DNA of 64,000 nt from Providencia alcalifaciens (GTDB lineage: Bacteria; Pseudomonadota; Gammaproteobacteria; Enterobacterales; Enterobacteriaceae), in assembly GCF_915403165.1 (NCBI RefSeq), contig NZ_OU659204.1, forward strand, positions 1,860,001 to 1,924,000, read 5' to 3'. Below, in pieces: positions 8,406-18,754 of the stretch (position 1 is its first letter; each line of letters opens with the position of its first letter). A model generated the notes under the pieces. It saw only the letters and a program-made list of their open reading frames with translations. It searched no databases and was not told the origin of the DNA. A program made the position numbers and the translations under genes.

Positions 8406-11048
8406 ATGAAACGGGCAATAAAAATACTGCTCTTCTTATTAGGGGTGAGTGTTGTGCTCCTAATCATATTATGGTCAACATTAACCCGTTGGGCCCCCGT
8501 GGTTGCGAGTCATTTTTTACCGCCGCCAGTGACGCTGTCACTTTCTGAACCACAACTTGTTAATCATCAAATTAGATTCCCGAGTGTGGGATTAAGTGCA
8601 AATAATTGTTCTCTTGTCACAGTAACGGATGCCAGAATCTCTTTTTTCCCGATTAGAGCCAAAATTGATGGACTTGATGTTAATGCGGAATGTTTGGATA
8701 GCATTAAAACGAGTGAGGAATCACCAAGTTCTCCTGTAAACATCACGGAGATACTGGAAGAGATCCCGCAATTTTCACTCGTCATTGATAAAATCACACT
8801 GCATTCTTGGGAGCAATATCAAGGGAGTTTATGGTTACGCAGTACCGCTGATTCTCCACTTATGTTGGATTATCAAGGAGAAAATGTACGGGTTTCTTCT
8901 TTTGTTAATTCGCAAAATCAACTGATTGTGCAGCAGTTTTCGGCAACGTTACCTCAGAGCACATTAGCGTTAGAAGAGTTGCAAGCACTGGGTCAAAGTA
9001 AGCCACAAGAAGAGTCTCAACATATTGAATTAACTGCACAATTGGCTTTACCTCTGACGACGGCTCAACTGCCCGAAACGGGAGATATCGAAGCTCAATT
9101 TAAGCTTATTGAGTTAAATAAACGCTTAAATACAAAACTGCATTGGCAGCGTGACCAAGGCTTACTGACCGTTACGGATCTTGAGCAGCAACAAGAATTA
9201 TTCCATCTTCCATGGCAGGTTTCATCATCACAAGTGATCGTAACGGATGGCCAATGGCGCTGGGATGACGCACAAATTCCACTTCATGGTGGAATTGCAT
9301 TTCAAATAGATAACTGGAATCAAACCTTGAGTGAGTTTGTGGTTTCAGGTCGTTTGAACATGTTGACTGATGCGAAAAAAGGAAAAGCTAACTTAGTCCT
9401 TACGCTTGAACCTAGCCGTATCAATCTCCTCGATGCAAATATTGATTTTAGACTCAACGGTCAAGTGAAATACGATGACATGGTGCTGGATATCAATTTG
9501 CCAGCGAAAATTGCAGGTCAGTTGGTTTCACCTACCGTCGCATTTATGCCTGGTTCATTAATGAGAGCCTATGGGCGGGTTTCACCGACGATTCTGTTAC
9601 GGGAAATACGCTTGCCTTTGGCGGGTACCCGTTTAAATGCCGAAGGTATTTCGGGGCGCTTACAAGCGATTTTAAAAGTAAAAGAACAGTATTGGGGTGA
9701 CTTTGATATTCATCTCGATGGTAGCGCGAATAAGTTTAATATTGATAAAGGTAAATGGTTCTGGAATTACTGGGGAAATGCTCAGCTGCCTGCTTTAGCC
9801 GCTCGTTGGGATGTTAAAGGTAACGGCAGTTGGCAAGATACTCAATTAACGCTCAATAGCTTAAATACGGGGTTTGACCAAATTCAATATGGTTTACTCT
9901 CCATGTCCGCTCCGCGCCTTAAATTGACATCCCCGTTGGTTTGGCAGCGAGATCTAGCAAAAGCTGATTTTTATGGCGCATTGCAATTAACCAGTAACCG
10001 AATGTTATTTGGCGCAGACAGCTATTTGCCTAAAATTACGGCAAATGCAGAACTTAAAGGAACATCCCCAGCCAGTTTTCAGTTAAAAGGGGATTTAAGT
10101 ACCCGGCAAGTAGGGCCTATCGTCATCTTTGGACGCTGGGACGGCGAACGTCTGCGTGGTGAAGCGCGTTGGCCAGAGCAGTCAGTTAAAGCATTTCAGA
10201 CATTAATTCCGAAAGATCTAAATATTGAATTACGAGAGGGTAAACTATTTTCTCAAGCTGCTTTTTCCATGACGCCAGAAAATGGTTTCATTGCTGGTGG
10301 ACACTGGCGAGTGCAAAATACGAGCTTATGGATGAAGGATGGTGAGCTTAGTGGCTTGGATTTTGTCTTACCGTGGAAATTACACAATAGTACGTGGACA
10401 TTAGGTGAAAAATCACCCGTTGAATTACGAATAAAACATATCACGAATTTATTCGAATTCACTGATGTCAAAGCGGATTTATCGGGAACATATCCTCCGA
10501 CGGAAACTCATCCAATCCAACTGAGTAATGTTGGATTTAAAATGTTAGGTGGTGAAATTAATCTCGATTTACTTCGCTGGCCACAAAATAAACCCGCTAC
10601 GATTAGCGTCCATCAAGTGGAACTTAGCGAGCTATTCACAAAACTAAAAGTTTCACAATTTGCGGTTTCTGGTCGAGTAAATGGCGAGTTGCCATTTTAC
10701 CTGAATAACCCTGATTGGATTATTAAAGGGGGATGGATGGAAAATAACGGGCCTTTGACATTACGCTTAGATACCAATTTTGTAGAGTCTATTGCCAAAG
10801 ATAATATTTCAGCGGGATCGGCGATTGGATGGCTACAATACCTTGAAATTCAACGCAGTCGTACGGATGTGAATGTCACAAACTTGGGGTTGCTCACTAT
10901 GTCGACTATTCTTGAAGGGTATAACACCAAAGAAGCTAAGAAGCGTGAAGTTCACTTAAATTATCACCATGAAGAGAATATTTTTCAGTTATGGCGTAGC
11001 TTACGGTTTGGTACTGGTTTAGAAGAATGGCTCGAGAAGAATATATAA
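8406..11048 (+). CDS. ydbH: YdbH, AsmA-like intermembrane phospholipid transport protein
   Basis: Large envelope protein, 880 aa (E. coli 879). A single N-terminal membrane anchor (residues about 5-28) is followed by a long periplasmic beta-rich region of the AsmA/TamB type. In E. coli YdbH works redundantly with TamB and YhdP to move phospholipid from inner to outer membrane, and it docks on the outer-membrane lipoprotein YnbE. The next two genes are ynbE and ydbL with almost no spacing, as in E. coli, so this is the full three-gene operon. Confidence 0.93.
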   Translation: MKRAIKILLFLLGVSVVLLIILWSTLTRWAPVVASHFLPPPVTLSLSEPQLVNHQIRFPSVGLSANNCSLVTVTDARISFFPIRAKIDGLDVNAECLDSIKTSEESPSSPVNITEILEEIPQFSLVIDKITLHSWEQYQGSLWLRSTADSPLMLDYQGENVRVSSFVNSQNQLIVQQFSATLPQSTLALEELQALGQSKPQEESQHIELTAQLALPLTTAQLPETGDIEAQFKLIELNKRLNTKLHWQRDQGLLTVTDLEQQQELFHLPWQVSSSQVIVTDGQWRWDDAQIPLHGGIAFQIDNWNQTLSEFVVSGRLNMLTDAKKGKANLVLTLEPSRINLLDANIDFRLNGQVKYDDMVLDINLPAKIAGQLVSPTVAFMPGSLMRAYGRVSPTILLREIRLPLAGTRLNAEGISGRLQAILKVKEQYWGDFDIHLDGSANKFNIDKGKWFWNYWGNAQLPALAARWDVKGNGSWQDTQLTLNSLNTGFDQIQYGLLSMSAPRLKLTSPLVWQRDLAKADFYGALQLTSNRMLFGADSYLPKITANAELKGTSPASFQLKGDLSTRQVGPIVIFGRWDGERLRGEARWPEQSVKAFQTLIPKDLNIELREGKLFSQAAFSMTPENGFIAGGHWRVQNTSLWMKDGELSGLDFVLPWKLHNSTWTLGEKSPVELRIKHITNLFEFTDVKADLSGTYPPTETHPIQLSNVGFKMLGGEINLDLLRWPQNKPATISVHQVELSELFTKLKVSQFAVSGRVNGELPFYLNNPDWIIKGGWMENNGPLTLRLDTNFVESIAKDNISAGSAIGWLQYLEIQRSRTDVNVTNLGLLTMSTILEGYNTKEAKKREVHLNYHHEENIFQLWRSLRFGTGLEEWLEKNI

Positions 11049-11065
11049 AAGGGAAAAGAACTAAC

Positions 11066-11272
11066 GTGAAAATATTAAAATTGATCATGATGATGGCAAT
11101 GGCGTCGCTATTAACGGCATGTTTACGCGTAGAGGTCGCTACGCCAGATAAACCAATTAACATCAATATGAATGTTAAGATTGAGCATGAAATTCAAATT
11201 AAAGCTGACCGACAAGTGGAAGAGTTATTAAAAGAAAACAGCGATCTATTCGGTGAGGTACCTGCGAAATGA
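11066..11272 (+). CDS. ynbE: YnbE outer-membrane lipoprotein
   Basis: Small lipoprotein, 68 aa, that forms the outer-membrane end of the YdbH bridge. A GTG start at 11066 is chosen because the product then begins MKILKLI, giving a short signal peptide with lipobox LLTAC; the longer frame from 11027 overlaps ydbH. The mature part 'VEVATPDKPININMNVKIEH' and 'EIQIKADRQVEELLKE' is very close to E. coli YnbE. A purine-rich AAAAGGGAAAAG site lies upstream. Its stop overlaps the start of ydbL. Confidence 0.93.
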   Translation: MKILKLIMMMAMASLLTACLRVEVATPDKPININMNVKIEHEIQIKADRQVEELLKENSDLFGEVPAK

Positions 11273-11598
11273 TGAACTGGTTTAAAGTCGTCACGTTATG
11301 TTCCACATTAAGCATATTTTCTGCATTTGCTCTGACGGTGGAAGAAGGTAAAACTCACGGTATTGTGGGGGAGACCTTATCGGGGTATTTGGCGGTAATT
11401 GACCAAAGTAGTGCAGATGCAAAGCAATTGGTTGAACATATCAATGCCGAAAGAAAAAATCGATATACAGAAATTGCAGATAAAAATGGGCTTAAAACCA
11501 ATGATGTCGCAAGAATGGCAGGGCAGAAATTGGTTGAACGCGCACCAGCAGGAGAATATGTACGCGGTATTAATGGACAATGGATGCAGAAAAAATAA
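11269..11598 (+). CDS. ydbL: YdbL, DUF1318 periplasmic protein
   Basis: Periplasmic protein, 109 aa, with a signal peptide cleaved after 'SAFA'. The mature region is the DUF1318 type: 'VEEGKTHGIVGETLSGYLAV', 'INAERKNRYTEIADKNG', and the C-terminal 'EYVRGINGQWMQK'. In E. coli YdbL acts with YnbE and YdbH, apparently limiting YnbE multimerisation. The first ATG (11269) overlaps the ynbE stop as ATGA; a second ATG follows at once. Confidence 0.92.
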   Translation: MMNWFKVVTLCSTLSIFSAFALTVEEGKTHGIVGETLSGYLAVIDQSSADAKQLVEHINAERKNRYTEIADKNGLKTNDVARMAGQKLVERAPAGEYVRGINGQWMQKK

Positions 11599-11599
11599 A

Positions 11600-11645
11600 A
11601 ATGCGCACTATTTTTAATTCTAGATGAAACAAGTGCGCATTATTT
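11600..11645. terminator. Bidirectional terminator between ydbL and azoR
   Basis: A 10-bp stem (11600-11609 with 11632-11641) encloses a 22-base loop. A-rich and T-rich flanks serve both converging transcripts. Confidence 0.8.
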
Positions 11646-11658
11646 TCGATTTTAACTG

Positions 11659-12258
11659 CTAAGCAATCAGTGAATCAATATGGTTTCGCGCATGTGATTG
11701 CGCTTTCTCTGCGGATTCAGCGCCTAACGAGGTGCCTTCTGCGAAAATAAATTCAATGTCTTTAATGCCAATAAAATTCAAAAATAGGGTGATGTAAGGC
11801 ACCATGATATCCGTTGGTGTATCTTTATAAATGCCGCCTCGGCTTGTCAGAATATATGCACGCTTATTGGTTAATAAACCCACAGCACCTTGTTCGGTAT
11901 ATTTAAAGGTATGGCCAGAGCGGGCGATAAAATCAAAGTAATGCTTCAGTTGAGATGGAACCGAAAAGTTGTACATCGGTGCGGTTATCACTAAAACATC
12001 ATTATGTTTAATCTCATCAATGAGCTGATTTGATAGGTCTAAATGTGCTTGTTGCTGCGCGGTTATAGTGTCAGTAGGTGCAAAAGCTGCTAAAATTTCC
12101 CCATCAATCGCAGGGATTGGCTGGTGAACTAAATCTCGAACTGTAAATTCATCATCGGGATTTTTTTCTTGCCACTGTTGTACAAAATAATCAGCCATTT
12201 TATTGCTGTGTGAATAATCTGCCAAAATGCTTGATTTCAATAGTAGTACTTTACTCAT
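11659..12258 (-). CDS. azoR: FMN-dependent NADH azoreductase
   Basis: Flavodoxin-fold quinone/azo reductase of the cytosol, 199 aa. It reduces quinones by two electrons and cleaves azo bonds using NADH and bound FMN. FMN-binding landmarks are 'SSILADYSHSNKMADYF' near the N-terminus, 'APMYNFSVPSQLKHYFD' (residues about 95-111) and 'TSRGGIY'. Length equals that of E. coli AzoR (201). It is divergent from hrpA across a 222-bp gap, the same neighbour as in E. coli. Confidence 0.94.
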   Translation of the reverse strand: MSKVLLLKSSILADYSHSNKMADYFVQQWQEKNPDDEFTVRDLVHQPIPAIDGEILAAFAPTDTITAQQQAHLDLSNQLIDEIKHNDVLVITAPMYNFSVPSQLKHYFDFIARSGHTFKYTEQGAVGLLTNKRAYILTSRGGIYKDTPTDIMVPYITLFLNFIGIKDIEFIFAEGTSLGAESAEKAQSHARNHIDSLIA

Positions 12259-12450
12259 TATTTTCCTCGAAACTCATGTGTCTATCTCATCAGATAATGA
12301 TGATACTCGGTATGTGGCAGATTAATAGGAAGAAATTTAGAAGGCACACTTCAAAAAAACTGATGGTATTTGTATGAAATAACTAAAATCATAAAACAAA
12401 CCAAAATATTATCTTTAGCCACCATAAGATTATAGGTCGATGAGTGGCGT

Positions 12451-12462
12451 TATAATGAATTG
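12451..12462 (+). promoter_or_regulatory. -10 element of the hrpA promoter
   Basis: A perfect TATAAT (12451-12456) stands 24 bases before the hrpA ATG. No good -35 is visible at 16-18 bases. The leader would be about 18 bases and would just include the AAGGAT ribosome site. Confidence 0.45.
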
Positions 12463-12480
12463 AAAAATAAGGATTTAAGA

Positions 12481-15400
12481 ATGGATCCCATTCTATCAGC
12501 ATTACATGCTGAAATTGAACAAATATCACTGCGTGATCAATGGCAACTGAAGAAACGCCTCCACGGTATCGCAAAAATACAAGATCAAAAATCTCGTATG
12601 GCAGTTATCGAGGTCATCAAAGGGGATATTGCAAAGGCAAGACAGAAGGTTGAGAAAAAAAGCCTGAATATGCCGAAAATTGTTTACCCCGAAAACTTAC
12701 CGGTTAGCCAAAGAAAACAAGCTATTTTTGATGCGATTAATCAGCATCAAGTGGTGATCATTGCCGGTGAAACGGGATCAGGTAAAACCACGCAGATCCC
12801 TAAAATTTGCTTAGAGCTGGGCCGCGGCGTGAAGGGCTTTATTGGTCATACTCAGCCAAGAAGATTGGCGGCTCGCTCGGTGGCTTCGCGCCTTGCTCAA
12901 GAGTTAGAGTGTGAGCTAGGCACAAATGTCGGTTATAAAGTTCGCTTTAGTGACCAAGTGAGTGATACCACCCAAGTTAAATTAATGACAGATGGTATTT
13001 TGCTGGCGGAATTGCAGAATGATAAATTGCTGTTGCAATACGACACAATTATTATCGATGAAGCCCATGAGCGCAGTTTAAATATTGATTTTATTTTAGG
13101 TTATTTACGTCAATTATTGCCTAAGCGTCCTGATTTAAAAGTCATTATTACATCTGCAACGATTGATCCAGAACGATTCTCTCGACACTTTGGTCATGCG
13201 CCAATTGTGGAAGTTTCAGGGCGGACATACCCGGTTGAAGTACGTTATCGCCCAATTATGGGGGATGATAATGACAGCGAACGTGACCAAATTGACGGTA
13301 TTGTCGATGCGGTTAATGAGCTCGGGCGTGAAAGTGCCGGTGATATTCTGATATTTATGAGTGGTGAGCGAGAAATTCGTGACACCGCAGATGCACTATC
13401 CAAGCTACAGCTACGCCATACGGAAGTCTTACCGCTATTTGCACGGTTATCTAACAGTGAGCAAAACCGTATTTTTCATCCTCATGGTGGTCGCCGAATT
13501 ATTCTTGCCACTAACGTGGCAGAAACCTCACTGACGGTTCCGGGGATCAAATATGTGATTGATACGGGTTATGCGCGTATCAGTCGTTATAGTTATCGTA
13601 CCAAGGTACAACGCTTACCTGTCGAAGCGATTTCGCAAGCGTCCGCCAATCAGCGTAAAGGGCGTTGTGGTCGTGTTTCGGACGGTATTTGCATCCGCTT
13701 GTATTCTGAAGAGGATTTCTTATCTCGACCAGAGTTTACCGATCCTGAAATCCTGAGAACTAACTTGGCGTCGGTCATTTTACAGATGACCTCAATCGGA
13801 CTTGGGGATATTGCGGCATTTCCATTCGTTGAAGCGCCGGATAAGCGTAATATTCAAGATGGTGTCAAATTACTGGAAGAGCTTGGTGGGATCCAACCTC
13901 ATAAAGATGCAGACAAAGGTTATCGATTAACTGATATCGGACGCCAGCTAGCACAATTACCCGTTGACCCGCGTTTAGCGCGAATGGTGATTGAAGCCAG
14001 AAAGTATGGAGCGGTACGCGAAACAATGGTGATTGTTTCAGCATTATCGATTCAAGATCCCCGCGAAAGACCGCTGGATAAGCAGCAAGCTTCTGATGAA
14101 AAACATCGACGTTTCCATGATAAGCAATCGGATTTTCTGGCATTTTTAAATCTGTGGGACTATTTAAAGCAGCAGCAAGAGGAATTATCTAACGCACAGT
14201 TTAGAAAAATGTGCCGTCAGGATTTCCTTAACTATTTGCGAATTCGCGAGTGGCAAGATCTCTACACTCAGTTACGCCAAGTCGTGAAAGAACAAGGATT
14301 TGCTATCAACAGCGCACCAGCAGATTTTCGCAGTATTCATGTCTCCCTATTGGCGGGGTTGCTCTCGCATATCGGTCAGAAAGACGCTGAAAAACACGAA
14401 TTTACAGGGGCAAGGAATGCACGGTTTACTATCTTCCCAGGTTCAGGCTTATTCAAAAAACCACCGAAGTGGACGATGGTTGCTGAACTGGTTGAAACCT
14501 CAAAGCTGTGGGGACGGATTGCGGCTTCCATTGATCCTGAATGGATAGAACCACTCGCCGAGCATTTGGTGAAACACCACTATAGCGAACCCCATTGGTC
14601 AAAATCAGAAGGTGCTGTGACAGCATCGGAAAAAGTGACTTTATACGGATTGCCGATTGTTGCTTCACGCCAAGTTAATTATGGCTCGATTGATCCATTA
14701 TTATGCCGCGAACTCTTTATCCGCCATGCGCTGGTGGAAGGTGACTGGAATACCCGTCACGCGTTCTTTAGAGCTAACCTAAAACTGTTATCAGAAGTGG
14801 AAGATTTGGAACACAAATCACGCCGCCGTGACATTTTAGTGGATGACGAAACACTATTTGCGTTTTATGACCAGCGTATCCCGAATGATGTGATTTCCTC
14901 TCGTCATTTTGATAACTGGTGGAAAACTGCATCAAAACAGCAACCTGATTTGCTCAGTTTTGAAAAAAACATGCTGATCAAAGAAGATGCTGGGAATGTG
15001 TCGGCGCTTGATTACCCAAATTATTGGTATCAAGGCGATCTCAAATTTCGTTTAAGTTACCAGTTTGAACCCGGCACTGATGCTGATGGCGTCACCGTTC
15101 ATATCCCATTAGCTATTTTGAATCAGGTGCAAAATGTGGGCTTTGACTGGCAAGTACCGGGTCTGCGCCATGAACTAATCGTTGCACTAATCAAATCATT
15201 GCCTAAACCTATCCGTCGCAATTTTGTGCCCGCGCCAAATTATGCTTCTGCATTTTTGGAGCGAGTTCCGACCCCAGAAGGGAGCGTGTTAGATAAGCTA
15301 GAGCGCGAGCTGCGTCGAATGACGGGGGTAACGGTCGAGCGTGAGGCTTGGCAGTTAGACCAACTCCCAGTGCATTTAAAAATGACCTACCGAGTGGTGA

Positions 15401-16380
15401 ATGACAAAAATAAAACCGTTGCGGAAGGGCAAGATCTGGATGCTTTAAAAGACAGCCTTAAGGAAAAAGTGCAAGAAACACTGTCCGAGGTTGTGGATGA
15501 TGGTATTGAACAAAGTGGCTTGCATATTTGGAGTTTCGGCGAGTTACCACAACGCTATGAACAAAAACGCGGAGGATACTCAGTTAAAGCCTATCCTGCG
15601 TTAGTGGATGAAAAAAACAGTGTGGGGATCCGTGTTTTTGAAACCGAATTCGAGCAACAGCAAGCAATGTGGGGTGGAGTTCGCCGATTATTACTCTTAA
15701 ATATTCCTTCACCAATCAAATATTTGCATGAAAAGCTACCGAATAAATCCAAATTGGGGCTCTATTTTAACCCTTATGGCAAAGTGCTTGAGCTCATTGA
15801 TGATTGTATCGCGTGCGGTATCGATCAGTTAATTGCAACCTATGGTGGCGCGGTATGGACTGAAGAGCAGTTCGAATCATTAAAAGAGTACGCGAGAGCG
15901 GAATTGAACGATGTGGTGGTGAATATCGCCAAGCAAGTTGAACAGATCTTAACGGCGGTGTTTGCTATCAATAAACGGTTGAAAGGCCGCGTTGATTTTT
16001 CGATGGCGCTCGCATTGTCTGATCTCAAAGCTCAAATGTCAGGATTGGTATTTAAAGGGTTTGTGACGGAGCAGGGCTGGAAGCGCTTACCGGATATCTT
16101 ACGCTACTTAAACGGTATTGAACGCCGATTGGAAAAGTTAGCCATCGATCCAAATCGTGACCGCGCGCAGATGAGCAAAGTTGAACATGTGCAAACCATG
16201 TGGCAGCAGTGGATGAGTAAACTAACGCCACTACAAAAGCAGCTACCAGAAGTACAGGAAGTTCGCTGGATGATTGAAGAGTTACGTGTGAGTTTATTCG
16301 CCCAACAGCTTGGAACGCCATATCCGATATCGGATAAACGGATCATTCAAACCATGGAAAGTTTAACGCAGCAACTATAG
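12481..16380 (+). CDS. hrpA: ATP-dependent RNA helicase HrpA
   Basis: DEAH-box RNA helicase, 1299 aa (E. coli 1300), which in E. coli helps resolve stalled or collided ribosomes on mRNA. Motif I 'GETGSGKTT' is at residues 96-104, DEAH at 193-196 ('IIDEAHERS'), motif III 'TSAT', and motif VI 'QRKGRCGRV'. The helicase core is followed by the ratchet/OB domains and the long HrpA-specific C-terminal region. The ATG at 12481 has AAGGAT 7 bases upstream; the TTG 21 bases earlier has none. It is a single-gene unit ended by a strong hairpin. Confidence 0.97.
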   Translation: MDPILSALHAEIEQISLRDQWQLKKRLHGIAKIQDQKSRMAVIEVIKGDIAKARQKVEKKSLNMPKIVYPENLPVSQRKQAIFDAINQHQVVIIAGETGSGKTTQIPKICLELGRGVKGFIGHTQPRRLAARSVASRLAQELECELGTNVGYKVRFSDQVSDTTQVKLMTDGILLAELQNDKLLLQYDTIIIDEAHERSLNIDFILGYLRQLLPKRPDLKVIITSATIDPERFSRHFGHAPIVEVSGRTYPVEVRYRPIMGDDNDSERDQIDGIVDAVNELGRESAGDILIFMSGEREIRDTADALSKLQLRHTEVLPLFARLSNSEQNRIFHPHGGRRIILATNVAETSLTVPGIKYVIDTGYARISRYSYRTKVQRLPVEAISQASANQRKGRCGRVSDGICIRLYSEEDFLSRPEFTDPEILRTNLASVILQMTSIGLGDIAAFPFVEAPDKRNIQDGVKLLEELGGIQPHKDADKGYRLTDIGRQLAQLPVDPRLARMVIEARKYGAVRETMVIVSALSIQDPRERPLDKQQASDEKHRRFHDKQSDFLAFLNLWDYLKQQQEELSNAQFRKMCRQDFLNYLRIREWQDLYTQLRQVVKEQGFAINSAPADFRSIHVSLLAGLLSHIGQKDAEKHEFTGARNARFTIFPGSGLFKKPPKWTMVAELVETSKLWGRIAASIDPEWIEPLAEHLVKHHYSEPHWSKSEGAVTASEKVTLYGLPIVASRQVNYGSIDPLLCRELFIRHALVEGDWNTRHAFFRANLKLLSEVEDLEHKSRRRDILVDDETLFAFYDQRIPNDVISSRHFDNWWKTASKQQPDLLSFEKNMLIKEDAGNVSALDYPNYWYQGDLKFRLSYQFEPGTDADGVTVHIPLAILNQVQNVGFDWQVPGLRHELIVALIKSLPKPIRRNFVPAPNYASAFLERVPTPEGSVLDKLERELRRMTGVTVEREAWQLDQLPVHLKMTYRVVNDKNKTVAEGQDLDALKDSLKEKVQETLSEVVDDGIEQSGLHIWSFGELPQRYEQKRGGYSVKAYPALVDEKNSVGIRVFETEFEQQQAMWGGVRRLLLLNIPSPIKYLHEKLPNKSKLGLYFNPYGKVLELIDDCIACGIDQLIATYGGAVWTEEQFESLKEYARAELNDVVVNIAKQVEQILTAVFAINKRLKGRVDFSMALALSDLKAQMSGLVFKGFVTEQGWKRLPDILRYLNGIERRLEKLAIDPNRDRAQMSKVEHVQTMWQQWMSKLTPLQKQLPEVQEVRWMIEELRVSLFAQQLGTPYPISDKRIIQTMESLTQQL

Positions 16381-16432
16381 CTTGGGATTAATGATAGCTT
16401 TAGGCTGACGATAATTTATTCGTTAATAAGAT

Positions 16433-16488
16433 AAAAATGCGCGACGTGGTAACTGTACCGTAACTGTACCATCCGCGCATTTTTATTG
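16433..16488 (+). terminator. Terminator of hrpA
   Basis: An 11-bp stem (16433-16443 with 16474-16484) is followed by T-rich sequence. The loop holds a repeated actgtacc unit. Confidence 0.8.
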
Positions 16489-16630
16489 TGAAATAACCAT
16501 AGAATTGATTACGAGTGAGTTTTACTACTCAACCTTTATTTAGTTACAACATACTAATGAGTTTCTACCATTTCTACATTAGCAACTGAGTTGTACGCAA
16601 TATATTTATCTAGCTAGCGTTGTTTTGGGT

Positions 16631-16876
16631 TTATCGTTCAACAGTTCGTTCTATTTGCTGCTGAGTCGCTAATTTAAACTGAAAGCCTTCGACACGCTCT
16701 TGCGCTTTAATTTCAGGTAACTTTTGTTGAAAGGGGGTTGGTTGTTGAACAAGGGAAGGTTGGGTTACAGCGGCTATATTTTGTGTCATAGAATGTATCG
16801 CTTCTGACGATGAATGAATAAAAGCAGGGTGATCAGCAAATGTGACGGTACGTAGATTCGTTGGGGTTACGTGCAT
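16631..16876 (-). CDS. Hypothetical 81-aa protein
   Basis: Unrecognised. AAGGAAA lies about 6 bases before the ATG, and a TACTAT -10-like box lies upstream. The protein has no signal peptide or membrane segment; it is rich in Gln, Thr and Pro, with two 'FQ.KL' segments ('FQQKLPEI', 'FQFKLATQ'). It is isolated between the hrpA terminator and ydgI. A good ribosome site and clean spacing favour a real gene; lack of a known family keeps confidence moderate. Confidence 0.5.
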   Translation of the reverse strand: MHVTPTNLRTVTFADHPAFIHSSSEAIHSMTQNIAAVTQPSLVQQPTPFQQKLPEIKAQERVEGFQFKLATQQQIERTVER

Positions 16877-17031
16877 TTGAGTTTCCTTATTGGTGAATAG
16901 TAATTCAAAAACTACATCACAAAAAAGGATGATGATTGTAAAAAACGTGGAGGTTGGTTAGAGGGAAATGAAGATAATAAAAAGCGAGCTAAATTCAATG
17001 GGTTAAATTTAGCTCGTGAATAAAGAGTGGA

Positions 17032-18423
17032 TTACGCTAACAGAGAATATAACGCTGGCACTGAGGCTATCGCAATTCCAAATGCTAAAATTTTCTCAAT
17101 TAACTTCAGTGGTGCTTTTGCTGTTTGTTGTGAACGAGCATATAGAAAAATGATGATCCCCGGCGCATAGAGAACCACAGAGAGCATTAAGTTAATCAAT
17201 CCTGACGCGTACAATAGCCATAATCCATAGACAGCGGCAACAAAACCAACCGCGAGCAGGGATTTGCTATGCCGTTGATAAGCAACTTTAACTAAGAATG
17301 CACCGACTAAAAAGTAAGGAACCAAAATCATCTCTGAAGCGATAGTCAGCAGAGTATTGTAGTTACTGCCACTTAACCAAATCAGCACTAATGATAGTTG
17401 AACAGCGCCGTTGGTTAACCATAAAGATGAAGATGGTGCATCATTCTTATTTAATTTATTGAAAATTTTAGGGAATGATTGGTATTGCGCGGCAATATAC
17501 GGAACTTCAGCCGCCATAATTGTCCAGCTCAAATATGCACCACAAACAGAGATAATCAAACCTGCGGCAATAATAATATCACCGCTAGAGCCAATTAAAG
17601 AGACCATTAAAGTCGCCATCGACGGGTTTTTAATCTCAGCCAGATCGGCACGAGGCATGATCCCAAGTGATAAAAGCGTGACAAAAATATAGATGATTAA
17701 TGCGGAGCTTACCGCAAAAATGGTGGCTAGGCCGACATCACGGCGGTTTTTCGCTCGTGCGGAGACGACGACCGCCCCTTCAATACCGATAAAGACCCAT
17801 AAAGTAATCAGCATGGTGTCTTTAACTTGCTCCCAAACGGGGATACCGAGGTCAATACCGCTAAAATCGGCATCAAAAATATCGAGCTTGAAGGCAAAGA
17901 ATGCGAGTACGATAAATAATCCAAGAGGGACTAATTTCGCCATCGTAGCGAGCTTGTTAATTCCCGCAGCAGTTTGTACACCGCGAAGAACTAAATAATG
18001 CACAACCCACAGTAATATAGATTCACCGATTAGAGCTTGCCAAGTATTACCATCGCCAAACACAATGTTATCCGGTGTGTCAGTAAAGAAACTGATAGCG
18101 GCAAAGACAATCACTAAATAAGAAACGTTGGCGACAACAGCACACAACCAATAGCCCCATGCAGAGCAAAAGCCAATAAATTCACCGAATCCTACTTTTG
18201 CATAAGTAAATATTCCACCATCCAAATCAGGACGAATTCTGGAAAGGAGTAAAAGAGAGAATGCAAGAAATAAGATCCCGACGCCCGTGATGGACCAGCC
18301 GATAATTAACGCCAATGGGCTCGCCACTTCAGCCATATTCTGTGGAAGGCTAAATACACCAGCACCAACCATTGAGCTAAGAACTAGCGCGGTGAGTGCA
18401 GTAAGGCTTAATGTATTTTTCAA
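17032..18423 (-). CDS. ydgI: Basic amino acid/polyamine antiporter (YdgI, ArcD-like)
   Basis: Inner-membrane APC-superfamily antiporter, 463 aa, with about 12 membrane segments. It is very similar along its length to E. coli YdgI, a putative arginine:ornithine antiporter, and ydgI also neighbours ydgH there. The family glycine-rich helix 1 'SSMVGAGVFSLPQNM' is clear, as is 'WGYWLCAVVANVSY'. A TTG start at 18423 is preferred: AGGAT lies 6 bases upstream and the product begins MKNTLSLTALTALVLSS, in register with E. coli. The frame can extend nine codons to another TTG. The substrate is inferred. Confidence 0.85.
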   Translation of the reverse strand: MKNTLSLTALTALVLSSMVGAGVFSLPQNMAEVASPLALIIGWSITGVGILFLAFSLLLLSRIRPDLDGGIFTYAKVGFGEFIGFCSAWGYWLCAVVANVSYLVIVFAAISFFTDTPDNIVFGDGNTWQALIGESILLWVVHYLVLRGVQTAAGINKLATMAKLVPLGLFIVLAFFAFKLDIFDADFSGIDLGIPVWEQVKDTMLITLWVFIGIEGAVVVSARAKNRRDVGLATIFAVSSALIIYIFVTLLSLGIMPRADLAEIKNPSMATLMVSLIGSSGDIIIAAGLIISVCGAYLSWTIMAAEVPYIAAQYQSFPKIFNKLNKNDAPSSSLWLTNGAVQLSLVLIWLSGSNYNTLLTIASEMILVPYFLVGAFLVKVAYQRHSKSLLAVGFVAAVYGLWLLYASGLINLMLSVVLYAPGIIIFLYARSQQTAKAPLKLIEKILAFGIAIASVPALYSLLA

Positions 18424-18703
18424 TGTATATCCTGGTTGTTGTGCAATCAAAAGTTAAAATCACGTTAAGATAGCAATGCTATAAATGGATTCACTGTCAC
18501 GGCTTTTAAATCCAGTTGGATCACCTGCTAAATTAGAGTGTGGATTCTACGAATGAAATGCGCCAGATGCAATGGGAAAATATGCACAGAACAAGATGTT
18601 TTATTCACTTTCATTGTTTATGGTAAATAGGCGTGCATTTTATAAAGTGCTAACTCGAGCTGTTCAGGAATAGGTATCAGGAAGTAGGGCAATGCAAACA
18701 AAA
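18424..18703. other. Intergenic region upstream of ydgI
   Basis: This is the promoter region of ydgI on the minus strand. It contains no ORF with a plausible ribosome site. I saw no operator that I could assign. Confidence 0.5.
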
Positions 18704-18735
18704 AAAGCCAGCTTAATATTTAAGCTGGCTTTCAT
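18704..18735 (-). terminator. Terminator of ydgH
   Basis: A 12-bp perfect stem (18704-18715 with 18721-18732) has a 5-base loop. On the minus strand it is followed by TTTTTTTGTTTGC. Confidence 0.9.
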
Positions 18736-18754
18736 AATAGAATAAAGCTATCGA

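Noticed and set aside
16450..16472. Repeated actgtacc units as a protein-binding direct repeat
   Set aside because: Both copies lie in the loop of the hrpA terminator, so a simple loop duplication is enough explanation.
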